From the NCBI GenBank assembly GCA_944384815.1, contig CALWUW010000013.1:1-58802 (forward strand): a DNA stretch of 58,802 nucleotides, given 5' to 3'. Within the stretch, counting starts at the first letter, position 1. The number at the start of each line of letters is the position of its first letter. Made by a program: the position numbers and the translations under genes. Under the pieces are notes generated by a model, which searched no databases, was not told the DNA's origin, and saw nothing but the letters and a program-made list of their open reading frames with translations. Of the stretch, positions 6,544 through 15,193 are shown piece by piece. The DNA is from an uncultured Clostridia bacterium (GTDB lineage: Bacteria > Bacillota > Clostridia > Oscillospirales > Acutalibacteraceae).

Positions 6544-7662
6544 ATGAAAGAATTCAAGATCGTACCCACCATCCGGATGTACCCCACAGTGAAAGAATTT
6601 TTGGAGGATACCCATCCGGGAAAAGGGGATCTTCTGCTCACCAACCGCTTCCTGTGGGAAAACTATTTTCAGGGAAGTACGGAGGAAGTTCGGGTGCTGT
6701 TTTACGAAGATTACGCTTCCGGGGAGCCTTCCGATGAAATGGTGGACGCCATGTATGAAAGCCTGAAGGGGGAGCAATTTTCCCGGGTATGGGGCGTGGG
6801 AGGAGGTTCCGTGCTGGATACCGCCAAGATCCTTTCCCTGAAAGGGGAAGAAAGCACGGCGCAGCTTTTCGCCACTCCGGCGCCCCTGCCCAAAAGCCGG
6901 GAGCTGCTTTTGGTGCCCACCACCTGCGGCACCGGCAGCGAAATGACCAATATCGCCATTTTGGAGATCCGCTCCCTGCGGACGAAAAAAGGTCTGGCCT
7001 GGGACAGCTTATACGGGGATCAGGCGGTTTTGATCCCGGAGCTGGTGAAGGGCTTGCCTTTCCCCGTATTCGGAACCAGCTCCATCGACGCGTTGGTGCA
7101 TGGGGTGGAATCCTATCTTTCTCCCAAGGCAAGTCCCCTTTCCCGGATGTACTCCCGGGAGACCATTGAAAAGATCCTGAAGGGCTACCGGCGGATCCGC
7201 GAAGAAGGAAAGCAGGTGCTGGCAGAAACAGCCGGGGAATTCCTTCTGGCGGCGGCTTACGGCGGTATTGCCTTCGGAAACGCCGGATGCGGACCGGTGC
7301 ACGCTTTAAGCTACCCCCTGGGGGCTGTGCACCATGTGCCCCATGGAGAAGCCAATTACGCCATGTTTACGGAAGTGCTGCGGGTCTATGAGGAAAAAGA
7401 TCCCCAGGGGGAAACCCTGAAGGAGCTGAAAACCCTTCTTTCGGAGCTTCTGGAAACGAAGGAGGATGTGTACACGGCTTTGGAAGAGCTGCTAAACGGC
7501 ATCGTGGAGAAAAAGCCCCTTGCCGCGTATGGCGTCACCGGCGGGGAACTGGAAGACTTCACCCAGGCGGTGATGACCCAGCAGGGGCGGCTGATGGCCA
7601 ACGCCTATGTGCCTCTGGATGAAAAGGACGTGGCGGGTATTTACCGGCGGCTCTGGAAATAA
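6544..7662 (+). CDS. 4hbD: 4-Hydroxybutyrate dehydrogenase (iron-dependent ADH family)
   Basis: Expected to interconvert succinate semialdehyde and 4-hydroxybutyrate with NAD(P)H, a step in clostridial succinate or GABA conversion to butyrate. The 372-residue length and sequence follow the C. kluyveri 4HbD pattern along the whole chain: N-terminal GKGDLLLTNRFLW, GGGS dinucleotide loop at 86-89, PTTCGTGSEMTN (125-136), SSIDALVHGVE, and the HALSYPLG / HHVPHGEANY helices that supply metal-binding His residues. The ATG at 6544 is preceded by AAGGATG. The gene sits alone between two terminators; its place beside an Rnf-like cluster suggests shared redox context, but the terminator at 6418-6452 separates them. 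Substrate choice is inferred from family likeness. Confidence 0.88.
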   Translation: MKEFKIVPTIRMYPTVKEFLEDTHPGKGDLLLTNRFLWENYFQGSTEEVRVLFYEDYASGEPSDEMVDAMYESLKGEQFSRVWGVGGGSVLDTAKILSLKGEESTAQLFATPAPLPKSRELLLVPTTCGTGSEMTNIAILEIRSLRTKKGLAWDSLYGDQAVLIPELVKGLPFPVFGTSSIDALVHGVESYLSPKASPLSRMYSRETIEKILKGYRRIREEGKQVLAETAGEFLLAAAYGGIAFGNAGCGPVHALSYPLGAVHHVPHGEANYAMFTEVLRVYEEKDPQGETLKELKTLLSELLETKEDVYTALEELLNGIVEKKPLAAYGVTGGELEDFTQAVMTQQGRLMANAYVPLDEKDVAGIYRRLWK

Positions 7663-7679
7663 CCTGCGAAATCAAAAAA

Positions 7680-7718
7680 GAAGCCTGCTCCGGCAGAACC
7701 GGAACAGGCTTCTTTTTA
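7680..7718. terminator. Bidirectional terminator between convergent genes
   Basis: GAAGCCTG-C-TCCGG (7680-7693) pairs with CCGGA-A-CAGGCTTC (7699-7712), flanked by A-run and T-run, so it can stop transcription from both sides. Confidence 0.9.
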
Positions 7719-7741
7719 TAGCCCGCCAGAGGGCGTAAAAA

Positions 7742-8239
7742 TCAATATCCCAGGGCTTTCAGCAAAGCGTCCGCAGGGGCTCGTTTGTCCGAAGACCCGG
7801 AAGCGTAGATGGTGATATTTTCCATACGCACCAAGACGCCGAAAGCGCCGCCGCCTTCCATGCTGGTTTTATTGAAGGTGGAGGAATCCACGGAAGTATG
7901 GGAGCCGCCACTCAGATCCCATTTGGAAAGGGTGGTGTGATAAAACGCCAGGGAATCCTGGGAGTTTTCAAACTCCACAAAATAAACCGTGCAGCCGCCT
8001 TCTTCCGTAGCGGTGAGATAGGTTTGCAGGGAGGAATAGGTGGAATAGCCGGAAGTGGTATCCGTTACGGTGAAGCCGTTATCCTCCGCGGCTTTGGTGA
8101 AGGTATCCACCGTGGCGGTGCGCTTGGCGGAACAGCCGGGGAGAAGGAAGCTCAAAAGCAAAACCCCCACCAGGAAAAGAGAGTGCAGCTTGCGGTGGGA
8201 AGAATGGGAACAGCCGGCAAAAGTGGAAAAGCCTATCAT
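7742..8239 (-). CDS. Small hypothetical lipoprotein
   Basis: A 165-residue secreted lipoprotein. The hydrophobic stretch HSLFLVGVLLLSFLLPGC (about 19-36) ends in the lipobox LPGC, after which a Ser/Thr-rich globular domain follows. The start ATG at 8239 is preferred to one 19 codons upstream because AAAGGA lies 9 nt before it. The mature part contains two Phe/Tyr-rich strands and a helix at the end, but no family is recognised. It is convergent with the 4-hydroxybutyrate dehydrogenase gene, divergent from the aminopeptidase gene, and monocistronic. It may be a surface sensor or binding lipoprotein; nothing in the sequence says which. Confidence 0.75.
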   Translation of the reverse strand: MIGFSTFAGCSHSSHRKLHSLFLVGVLLLSFLLPGCSAKRTATVDTFTKAAEDNGFTVTDTTSGYSTYSSLQTYLTATEEGGCTVYFVEFENSQDSLAFYHTTLSKWDLSGGSHTSVDSSTFNKTSMEGGGAFGVLVRMENITIYASGSSDKRAPADALLKALGY

Positions 8240-8509
8240 AAAAAACATCCTTTCTTTGATTGGAGAATAAAGGCCAGGCGGTAAACAAAAAAACAAATCG
8301 ACAAATAAAAGCGCAACAGGTAAAAAGGTAAAAAGGCTAAAAGGTTGACAAAAACGCAGCCCTTATGGTTCGACCCAAAGTCTCCTCTTAATGGTACTTT
8401 TTTTTGGAGGGAAAGTCAATCCCCGTTTGGAGGCTTTTGTGAAAGAGGAAAAGGCAGGAGAAGAAGCTTCCTGCAAGGGAGAAATTTTAAAAAAACCCGG
8501 ATTCTCCGC

Positions 8510-8538
8510 TTGTAGAATTCTCAAGGAAGGACTATAAT
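8510..8538 (+). promoter_or_regulatory. Sigma-A-type promoter for the first M24 peptidase
   Basis: TTGTAG (8510-8515), 17-bp spacer, TATAAT (8533-8538). The stretch 8240-8509 holds the upstream region of the lipoprotein gene and a short drifting repeat (aggtaaaa/aggtaaaa/aggctaaa at 8318-8345); nothing else is seen. Confidence 0.75.
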
Positions 8539-8641
8539 AGAGCGGAAGGCAAAGAAGAATGGATGGCTTTGCCGGCAGCCGGAGGGGAAGGGAACCGCCC
8601 TTAAGCCGCTCCGGGAAGAAAGAACGAGTGGAGGTAATACA

Positions 8642-9892
8642 ATGACAAGAGAATTCCATTTGGGAAACCGGAACCGGCTGTATGACCGGCTGAAGAAAAA
8701 TTCCGTAGTGGTGCTGTTTTCCGGAAAGCTCACCAGAAAAACCGCGGATGAATATTATCCGTTCTGGGTGGACAGAAACTTTTTGTATCTCACAGGCCTG
8801 CGGAAGGAAGGGCTGGTGCTGGTAGCGGAGATCTCCGAGACCGATGTGAAAGAGACCTTGTATCTCCTGCCCCCCAACGACCGTCTGGAAAAATGGACTG
8901 GCGCCCGGGTAAAGCCCTGGGAAGTGGACGAGATTTCCGGCATCGCCAATTCCAAATACATTGAGACTCTGGAGAACGATCTGCACAGAATTTTTCTCTC
9001 GGGACATTATGAGAACCTCTATCTGGATATGAATCGCCTGACCCCGGACGAGCCGGACAGCGAGGCGTACGCCCTGTGCAAGAAAGTGCAGAACATCTAT
9101 CCCTTTATGACGGTGAAAAGCGTCACCAACGATATCCGCGCTCTGCGTGTGATCAAGCAGCCCTGCGAGATCGAGGCCATGAAGAAAGCCGAGGAGATCA
9201 CTACTGCCGGCATCAAGGCCATGATGCACGCTTCCAAGCCCGGTATGTTTGAATACCAGTATAAGGCTGTTTGGGATTATACTTTGGAGCAGTACGGTCC
9301 GGAAGGCCCGGCGTTCCCCTCTATCATCAGCGCCGGCAAAAACAATTTCTGCATCCACTATTATGCCTATACCGGCCAGGCCATGGACGGCGATATGATC
9401 CTTAACGACGTAGGCGCTATGTGGGACGACCATATGACGGACGTTTCCAGAGGCTGGCCCTGCAACGGAAAATTCTCCGACCGGCAGAAGCAGATCTATG
9501 AGTGCGTATACGCCACTTCCAACCATATGTTTGATATTATCAAACCCGGTATGCCCATGATGGATGTGGACGCCACCATCCGCCGCTACAACTACGAGCG
9601 GATGAAGGATGCCGGCATTGTGGACAAGTGGGAAGACATCGGCAAGTATATGTGGCACGGCGGCGCCCACCATGTGGGATATGACGTGCACGACGAGGTG
9701 CTGGTTCCCGAAAAGATTCAGCCCGGCATGGTATTCTGCGTGGATATCGGCGTGTACCACGAAGAGTGGGGCATCGGCTTCCGTCTGGAAGATAACTGCC
9801 TGGTTACCGAGGACGGCTGCGTGAACCTTTCCGCTGCTACGCCTCGCAGCATCCAGGAGATCGAGGACGAGATGAAGAAGAAGGTATTCTAA
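8642..9892 (+). CDS. M24B aminopeptidase P-like protein with one altered metal ligand
   Basis: Aminopeptidase P/Xaa-Pro enzymes remove the N-terminal residue before proline using two metal ions bound by Asp-Asp-His-Glu-Glu. This 416-residue protein has the N-terminal creatinase-like domain (to about 165) and a pita-bread domain. Ligands seen are the two Asp of NDVGAMW...MTDVSR, spaced 11 residues as usual, the His of HHVGYDVHD, and the last Glu of RLEDN. The fourth ligand, normally Glu in VEPGxY, is Asp368 in CVDIGVY, and the Pro after it is Ile. The substrate-side HYTEN loop is HYYAYTG. Catalysis with an Asp ligand is plausible but altered. A second, canonical M24 gene lies at 13710. ATG is preceded by GGAGGTAAT. 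Confidence 0.85.
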   Translation: MTREFHLGNRNRLYDRLKKNSVVVLFSGKLTRKTADEYYPFWVDRNFLYLTGLRKEGLVLVAEISETDVKETLYLLPPNDRLEKWTGARVKPWEVDEISGIANSKYIETLENDLHRIFLSGHYENLYLDMNRLTPDEPDSEAYALCKKVQNIYPFMTVKSVTNDIRALRVIKQPCEIEAMKKAEEITTAGIKAMMHASKPGMFEYQYKAVWDYTLEQYGPEGPAFPSIISAGKNNFCIHYYAYTGQAMDGDMILNDVGAMWDDHMTDVSRGWPCNGKFSDRQKQIYECVYATSNHMFDIIKPGMPMMDVDATIRRYNYERMKDAGIVDKWEDIGKYMWHGGAHHVGYDVHDEVLVPEKIQPGMVFCVDIGVYHEEWGIGFRLEDNCLVTEDGCVNLSAATPRSIQEIEDEMKKKVF

Positions 9893-9931
9893 GAGAGATC
9901 CGGAATACCTGGGTGTTTGGATACCGCAATC

Positions 9932-9972
9932 AAAACCGGCGCCGGAGGGAAAACCTCCGACGCCGGTTTTTT
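9932..9972 (+). terminator. Intrinsic terminator after the M24 peptidase gene
   Basis: AAAACCGGCG and GGAGG pair with CCTCC and CGCCGGTTTT around a GAAAA loop, followed by TTTTTTC. Confidence 0.9.
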
Positions 9973-10018
9973 CGGCTTTTCGTTTTTTATCTCATAAAAT
10001 TATAAGCAGACAAAAGAA

Positions 10019-10050
10019 AGAAGGCGGGCTAAAAGCCCGCCTTCTGTTTT
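10019..10050. terminator. Second, bidirectional terminator
   Basis: AGAAGGCGGGCT, AAA loop, AGCCCGCCTTCT, then GTTTTT on + and CTTTCTTTTG on -. It can also serve the GH127 gene read from the other strand. Confidence 0.8.
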
Positions 10051-10130
10051 TGAATCCATTTTTTGAATCCGTTGTTTAAATCCGCTGCTTGAAAGGGAAA
10101 ATATCCGCTGAAACAAGGGCTCCCGCAGCT

Positions 10131-10172
10131 TATGCCGTGTTACGTGTTACGTATTACGTATTACGCCATACG
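10131..10172. repeat. Drifting tandem repeat at a gene end (ttacgtg/ttacgta units)
   Basis: Four to five copies of a 9-bp ttacgtgtt/ttacgtatt unit run into the last codons of the GH127 gene. Confidence 0.5.
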
Positions 10173-13100
10173 GATCTTGAAGTATACGTGATACCCCACT
10201 TCGTGAGCCGCATACATGGGAACGAAGGTGAGACCCTGGCTTTCCAGAACCGGCATATCGCCCTTGTGGGAAACCGTAAAGGAAGCGGAAAGATCCGGCT
10301 TCAAAACCAGCGTCTTGGTTTCCGTATCCTCGGAAAGCGCCACCATAACCAGCGGCCCGTACAGCACACTGGCCACCGGCAGCCCCTCGGGGGAAGCGTC
10401 CTGGGTAGGAGCCAGATGCAGGCTGTAAGGCGTATGCACGGTGATCACGTCGCCGTCGGCGAAGTCCCCTTCCAGGGAAACATAGCCGGAACCGTCGGGC
10501 AGGGCCTGGCCGGCGGAGGTTTCTACACGGAAGGTATCTTTGCACCACTGGGGCACACGCAGGTGCAGACGGAAATGCCCGCCGCCCTGTACCTTCAGGG
10601 TGTACGTCTCACCGGGGAATGCGCCGGAAAGCTCCAGAGTGGTGTTCTTTTCCTTCCAGTGGAAATGGGAAGGAATATACAGGTTCACATACAGATCCTC
10701 TCCGGAATCGGAGGTGAAGTAAATGGCCTGCTGGTATTTTACGTGGTTTTCCATGCCCGTGCCGTGGCAGCAGGTGAAATCATGATAGTCGTTGCTGTAT
10801 CCTCTGTGAGCGCCGGGGCCAATGGGCAGCATATAAGTAACGCCGTGGTGGGCGTCCTCTGTCTCATGGGGATTGATGGAAGCCACGATCTGGTTCAAAA
10901 GGGTGCGCTCGTAATAATCCATATAGTAGGAAGCGTCGGGATCATAGGCGTAAAGGCCCAGCGTCAGCTTCAGCATATTATAGGCCGCGCAGGTTTCGCA
11001 GTTCCGATCGGAATCGATGTTTCCGGCCAGAATATCCGGCTCCTTGAACACTTCGCCCCGGCCTACGCCGCCGATGGAATAGGCGTAGTGGCCGGTGACC
11101 AGATGCCAGAAGTTCCGGGCCATGCGGAAATATTTTTTATCTCCGGTGGCGGCGTAGGTTTCCAGCGCGCCGATGATCTGGGGAATGTGCTGGTTGGCGT
11201 GCAGGCCGGAAATGGTATCATGGTTCTCAATGAGGCCGTCAAACAGCTTGGGATTGTAGAACATATCCGCCGTCTCCAGATATTCCTTCTTGCCTGTCAG
11301 GCGATAGAGGGAAGCCATGGACTCGTTGAATCCGCCGTATTCACCGGCAATATACATGCTCCACATCTGGGAACGCTGCTCCTGGGTGCAGGCGGAAAGC
11401 CGGCGATAGACCCAGGTGCCGATGCCTTCGGCAATGGCCAGAGCCTTCTCGCTTCCGGCCAGACGGTAGCAGTCCAGCAGGCCGGCCAGGATCTTATGCA
11501 GGGTGTAGTAAGGCGCCCAGATGGTGGCGTAGGGGGTGAACTGCTCCAGAAGGGCAAACTGATCCGGAGAATACGCGCTCAGGAAGCCCCGGCCCCAGGT
11601 CTTGGGATCCTTGCTCCAGAAGGACTGCGCCGCGCTGGAAGGCGTGCAGGCGGTGACAAAGGCTTCCGGATCGCCTTCCGCCATGGACTGCAGATCCGCC
11701 AGCTCTTCCACCATGTAATCCAGCTTTTCTTTCAGGAAGCTGTCATGGGAAGAGGAATAGGCCAAAGCCAGAGCGGAAAGGAAGTGGCCGGTGGAATGGC
11801 CGCGGAGCAGGCCCATGGGCTCATCCCAGCCTCCGGGAGGAACAGCGCCCTTGGTGTCCCGGCCAAAGGTGGCCCGGAAATTATAGAGCATACGGTCCGC
11901 GTCCAGCATACGCAGGTAGCGCAGACCCTGATGATACCGGTCAGTAAGAACGTTTTCCGATTCCAGGGAAGCTTCTTCCAAAGAAGCAAAGGAGCCCTGG
12001 GTCTCCGGAGCGCCGTCCTGGGCTACGGTGACTTCCCCGCGGAAGGAAACCGTGGGATATTCCGGGCAGGAAGCGGAAACGGAGAAGCTGCCGGGCGCCT
12101 GCAGTTTTTCTTCCGGGATGGATTCCCAGCGCAGGAAAGCCAGAACAGGGTCCCCTCCCTGGACATGGAGCGCCGCAAAGGGAGGAAGAATGGGCTGGCA
12201 GCCCGGAGCGGTCACCGCCTGAACGGAAATCTCGCTTTCTTCAATAATTACAGGATAGTGCCGCAGCACACAGGCGGGGAATTCCCGGCTCTGGGAAGCG
12301 CCGCCGAAGGAAGCGGTAAGCTTTAAGGTAAAGGAAACATCCTGCTCCGCCGGGCGGGTGACCTTTCCTTCTGCGGAAAATACAGAGGGATCGGAGCTTT
12401 CCCAGGTGAAGACGGTTCCGTTTTCGCCCTTGGTGGGAAGAGAAAGGTCTTCCACCAAAGCGGAAAGATCCGGCAGCACCAGCGCCTGAAGATCCATTTC
12501 CACCACCTGCTGATCCGTAGGCATGGCGGGAACAACCACCGGGAAGGCCCGGTCCAGAGAAGCGTCTTCATAAGAGAGGGTGGCGGTGAGAGTCACGGCC
12601 TCGTCGGGAGAAAGGGGAGCCGGGCGGCAAACGGTGCCTTCCGGAGAAAGGACCTGGGGCTTGTCCGAGCTCCAGGTGATCCGGGAGCCGTAAGCACCCC
12701 GAGCCGGCAGCGCAATGGACTTTTCCGCCGCAGCGGGCATACCCTCGGCCAGAGCCTGAGCGTCCGCTTCTACACGACCGGAAGCGGGGATCCGGAACAG
12801 ATCCTGCACTTCTTCCTGAGAAAAAGCCGTGGGATAAATGGCAATATCCGCAAAACGTACGTTGGAGGGCATCTGGGCAAACAGACCGTAGCCGAAAACG
12901 CAGTCCTTAGCGTCTGCCAGATGGGAAGGAAGGATCTTCAGCTTTTCCAGGGACGTCTGCAGAGAGCCGTCCACATAGCAGGCCAGAACGCCGTCTTCCG
13001 AATGGGTAACCGTGACCATATACCAGCGATTCAGGAAAATGGAGCAGCCTTCTTCCGGGCAGCGCTCCTGAGAACGGCCGCCGGTGGTCACACAGGGGAC

Positions 13101-13460
13101 CAAACGGGCTTTTTCTCCGTTTCCTTCCTCGGGGAACAGCCGCAGATACAAAGCCGGCTCGCTGCCGAAGGAGAAAAGGAAGTCGTGGAAATGCACGGAA
13201 TTTACCCGCACCCAGAAGTTGACCGTCAGGCCCTGGTTGCCCTGCAGCACGCCGTCCGGCGCCTGCAGATAGCCGCCGCCTTCCCCGCCGGGAAGCTCAA
13301 TGCAGGAGACCTCGCGGCCAAACAGGGAGTCCGCCGCGATCACGGCGCCGCCCCGGTCATAATTTCGGATTACGCCGGCCTGCCCCAGCCCGGAAATATC
13401 CGGAACGATGGTGCTGCTGACGTTGAGAAAATCGTAATTAAGAATCGGTTTTGTGGTCAT
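10161..13460 (-). CDS. Multidomain GH127-family glycoside hydrolase (beta-L-arabinofuranosidase-like)
   Basis: A 1099-residue enzyme. Order of domains: LamG/concanavalin-like fold (about 10-220), two atrophied bacterial Ig-like domains, each with the ITWSSD/FTWESSD motif (about 230-312 and 318-400), one more Ig-like module (about 408-490), then a GH127 (alpha/alpha)6 barrel and C-terminal beta domains (about 530-1090). The zinc site of HypBA1-type enzymes is visible: Glu822-Thr-Cys824 and Cys897-Cys898 in TCCHGTG, with the first of the last pair expected to be the nucleophile. GH127 enzymes release beta-L-arabinofuranose from plant glycans. There is no signal peptide, so it should act in the cytoplasm, which is odd for a protein with carbohydrate-type accessory domains. 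The start is fixed by TGGAGGATGCGAT. Confidence 0.85.
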   Translation of the reverse strand: MTTKPILNYDFLNVSSTIVPDISGLGQAGVIRNYDRGGAVIAADSLFGREVSCIELPGGEGGGYLQAPDGVLQGNQGLTVNFWVRVNSVHFHDFLFSFGSEPALYLRLFPEEGNGEKARLVPCVTTGGRSQERCPEEGCSIFLNRWYMVTVTHSEDGVLACYVDGSLQTSLEKLKILPSHLADAKDCVFGYGLFAQMPSNVRFADIAIYPTAFSQEEVQDLFRIPASGRVEADAQALAEGMPAAAEKSIALPARGAYGSRITWSSDKPQVLSPEGTVCRPAPLSPDEAVTLTATLSYEDASLDRAFPVVVPAMPTDQQVVEMDLQALVLPDLSALVEDLSLPTKGENGTVFTWESSDPSVFSAEGKVTRPAEQDVSFTLKLTASFGGASQSREFPACVLRHYPVIIEESEISVQAVTAPGCQPILPPFAALHVQGGDPVLAFLRWESIPEEKLQAPGSFSVSASCPEYPTVSFRGEVTVAQDGAPETQGSFASLEEASLESENVLTDRYHQGLRYLRMLDADRMLYNFRATFGRDTKGAVPPGGWDEPMGLLRGHSTGHFLSALALAYSSSHDSFLKEKLDYMVEELADLQSMAEGDPEAFVTACTPSSAAQSFWSKDPKTWGRGFLSAYSPDQFALLEQFTPYATIWAPYYTLHKILAGLLDCYRLAGSEKALAIAEGIGTWVYRRLSACTQEQRSQMWSMYIAGEYGGFNESMASLYRLTGKKEYLETADMFYNPKLFDGLIENHDTISGLHANQHIPQIIGALETYAATGDKKYFRMARNFWHLVTGHYAYSIGGVGRGEVFKEPDILAGNIDSDRNCETCAAYNMLKLTLGLYAYDPDASYYMDYYERTLLNQIVASINPHETEDAHHGVTYMLPIGPGAHRGYSNDYHDFTCCHGTGMENHVKYQQAIYFTSDSGEDLYVNLYIPSHFHWKEKNTTLELSGAFPGETYTLKVQGGGHFRLHLRVPQWCKDTFRVETSAGQALPDGSGYVSLEGDFADGDVITVHTPYSLHLAPTQDASPEGLPVASVLYGPLVMVALSEDTETKTLVLKPDLSASFTVSHKGDMPVLESQGLTFVPMYAAHEVGYHVYFKIRMA

Positions 13461-13473
13461 ATCGCATCCTCCA

Positions 13474-13518
13474 GAAAGTACTTTCCTAAATTATAAAACC
13501 TGGGCCTGAAAATAGCAA
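13474..13518 (-). promoter_or_regulatory. Promoter and palindromic operator candidate of the GH127 gene
   Basis: On the minus strand TTGCTA (13518-13513), 17-bp spacer, TATAAT (13495-13490). Immediately downstream lies the perfect 12-bp palindrome GAAAGTACTTTC (13474-13485), placed where a repressor would block transcription start. Confidence 0.6.
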
Positions 13519-13593
13519 GGAGGAAAATAAGAATCTTGTGTCAAAAGGGAAGATGTTTTTGGCGCAGGAAGGTTTTGCAAAGGGTGGGGTTTG

Positions 13594-13622
13594 TTGACTT
13601 TCCTCCCGGCCCCGGATATAAT
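13594..13622 (+). promoter_or_regulatory. Sigma-A-type promoter for the second M24 peptidase
   Basis: TTGACT (13594-13599), 17-bp spacer, TATAAT (13617-13622). Confidence 0.8.
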
Positions 13623-13709
13623 GAAGCCATGGGAAACCTCCCGTGGGGAGGAATTTTGCTTTGCCCGGGAGCTAAGCCGGGAAATTTGAAAAGCAGGTGG
13701 GATGTAAAA

Positions 13710-14966
13710 ATGCTGTCCAAAGAATTTTACAAAAGCCGCCGGGAAGCCTACGGCGCCCTTTTGGAGAACTATTCCCTTTCCGCCGTATTCTGCGGGGAGG
13801 AGATCATCCGGGTCAACGACGAGGCGTATCCCTTTGAGCCGTACCGGAACTTTTTGTATCTGACGGGCTACGCTAAGCCCAAGGCGGTTTATATGGGCTA
13901 TAAAACCAACGGCGCTTACCGGGACATTCTCTTTATCGAGCGTCCGGACGAACGCCGGGAGCTTTATGAGGGAAAAATGGCCAGCACGGATAGCCTGAAG
14001 GAAGAGCTGGGCATGGAAGACATTCGGTATCTGGATAAAATGCCGGAGTTTGTTTCCCGGCTGATGTTCCGGGGAGATATGAAGAACCTTTATGTGGACC
14101 TGTGCAAATGGGATGGGTTTGAAGGCCCCCAGGATACGGCGGAGCGGTTTGTTGCCCAGATGCGGGAAAAATTCCCCTATCTCACCGTGCACAACACCTA
14201 TAACGATCTGGGGCTGCTGCGTTCCCGGAAAAGCAAGGAAGAGATCGAGGCCCACAGAAAGGCCTGCAAGGTAACGGAGTACGGTGTGAAAAATATGCTG
14301 CGGCATATGAAGCCCGGCATGCGGGAATACGCTCTGGAAGCCTATTTTGATTTTGAGCTGAAGACCCACGGCTGCGACCATGCCTTTACCACCATTGCCG
14401 CCGCCGGAAAGAACGCCTGCACGCTGCATTACAGCGAAAATAACAGCGTGATGGGAGAAGGGGATATGATTCTGTTTGACCTGGGGGCAGCGGAAGAATA
14501 TTACTGCGCGGACGTTTCCCGGACCTACCCGGTAAGCGGCGTGTTCACCCCCCGGCAGAAGGAATTGTATCAGGTAGTTTTGAAAGGCCTGGAAGCCGGA
14601 TTGGCCATTTCCAAACCCGGCCAGCGGAAGGACCTGATCCAGGAAGAAAGCAAGCGGGTCATGGCGGAGGAACTGATGAAGCTGGGAATGATCCAGAAGC
14701 CGGAAGAGATCGCCCGGTATTATAAGCATGGTTCCGGCCATTTTATCGGCCTTTATACCCATGACGTAGGAGACGACGCCGCCATTCTGGAAGAGGACAT
14801 GGTATTCACTCTGGAACCCGGCCTTTACTTTGAGGAAGAGGGCATCGGCATCCGCATTGAGGACACGCTGCTGGTGACCAAGGACGGCTGCGAGGTGCTT
14901 TCCGCCGGGATCCCCAAAACCGTGGAGGAGATCGAGGCTTATATCCGGGAAAACCGGGAGGCGTGA
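13710..14966 (+). CDS. pepP: M24B Xaa-Pro aminopeptidase
   Basis: A 418-residue cytoplasmic metallopeptidase predicted to cleave Xaa-Pro N-terminal bonds. The complete two-metal site is present: the two Asp of DLGAAEEYYCADVSRTYP, the His of HGSGHFIGLYTHD, Glu in TLEPGLYF and Glu in RIEDTLLV. The upstream creatinase-like domain spans about residues 1-165. It is roughly 420 residues like the gene at 8642 but is canonical at every ligand, which makes the change at that gene stand out. Start: the frame is open further upstream, but the ATG at 13710 has AGGTGGGATG just before it and aligns with the start of the other copy. A long perfect palindrome terminator follows. Confidence 0.9.
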   Translation: MLSKEFYKSRREAYGALLENYSLSAVFCGEEIIRVNDEAYPFEPYRNFLYLTGYAKPKAVYMGYKTNGAYRDILFIERPDERRELYEGKMASTDSLKEELGMEDIRYLDKMPEFVSRLMFRGDMKNLYVDLCKWDGFEGPQDTAERFVAQMREKFPYLTVHNTYNDLGLLRSRKSKEEIEAHRKACKVTEYGVKNMLRHMKPGMREYALEAYFDFELKTHGCDHAFTTIAAAGKNACTLHYSENNSVMGEGDMILFDLGAAEEYYCADVSRTYPVSGVFTPRQKELYQVVLKGLEAGLAISKPGQRKDLIQEESKRVMAEELMKLGMIQKPEEIARYYKHGSGHFIGLYTHDVGDDAAILEEDMVFTLEPGLYFEEEGIGIRIEDTLLVTKDGCEVLSAGIPKTVEEIEAYIRENREA

Positions 14967-15055
14967 TCCTGTTTTTTGATCGCCTGCTAGGCTGCTGGGC
15001 TGCCTTACTGTTTGGCTGCTTTGCTGTTTTTCTTGTCCTTTACTTTTTGGGAAAA

Positions 15056-15092
15056 CAAAAGGAAGAAAGGGAATTTCCCTTTCTTCCTTTTG
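15056..15092. terminator. Bidirectional terminator: 18-bp perfect inverted repeat
   Basis: CAAAAGGAAGAAAGGGAA (15056-15073), one central base, and its exact complement (15075-15092). A purine-rich arm faces a pyrimidine-rich arm, giving U-rich tails on both strands between two convergent genes. Confidence 0.85.
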
Positions 15093-15193
15093 TTGCCTTT
15101 TCCTTTATTTCTTCCCCAGAAGCCGGGCTGTCCCCGGCTCCCAAACGTTCGTGATTTTTCCCGGAGCCGGACAAGCCGGCAGGAGAAACCCCG

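Noticed and set aside
10089-12326. 745-codon open frame on the plus strand opposite the GH127 gene
   Set aside because: GH127 zinc motifs and LamG/Ig domains are on the minus strand; the plus frame has no start site or domain.
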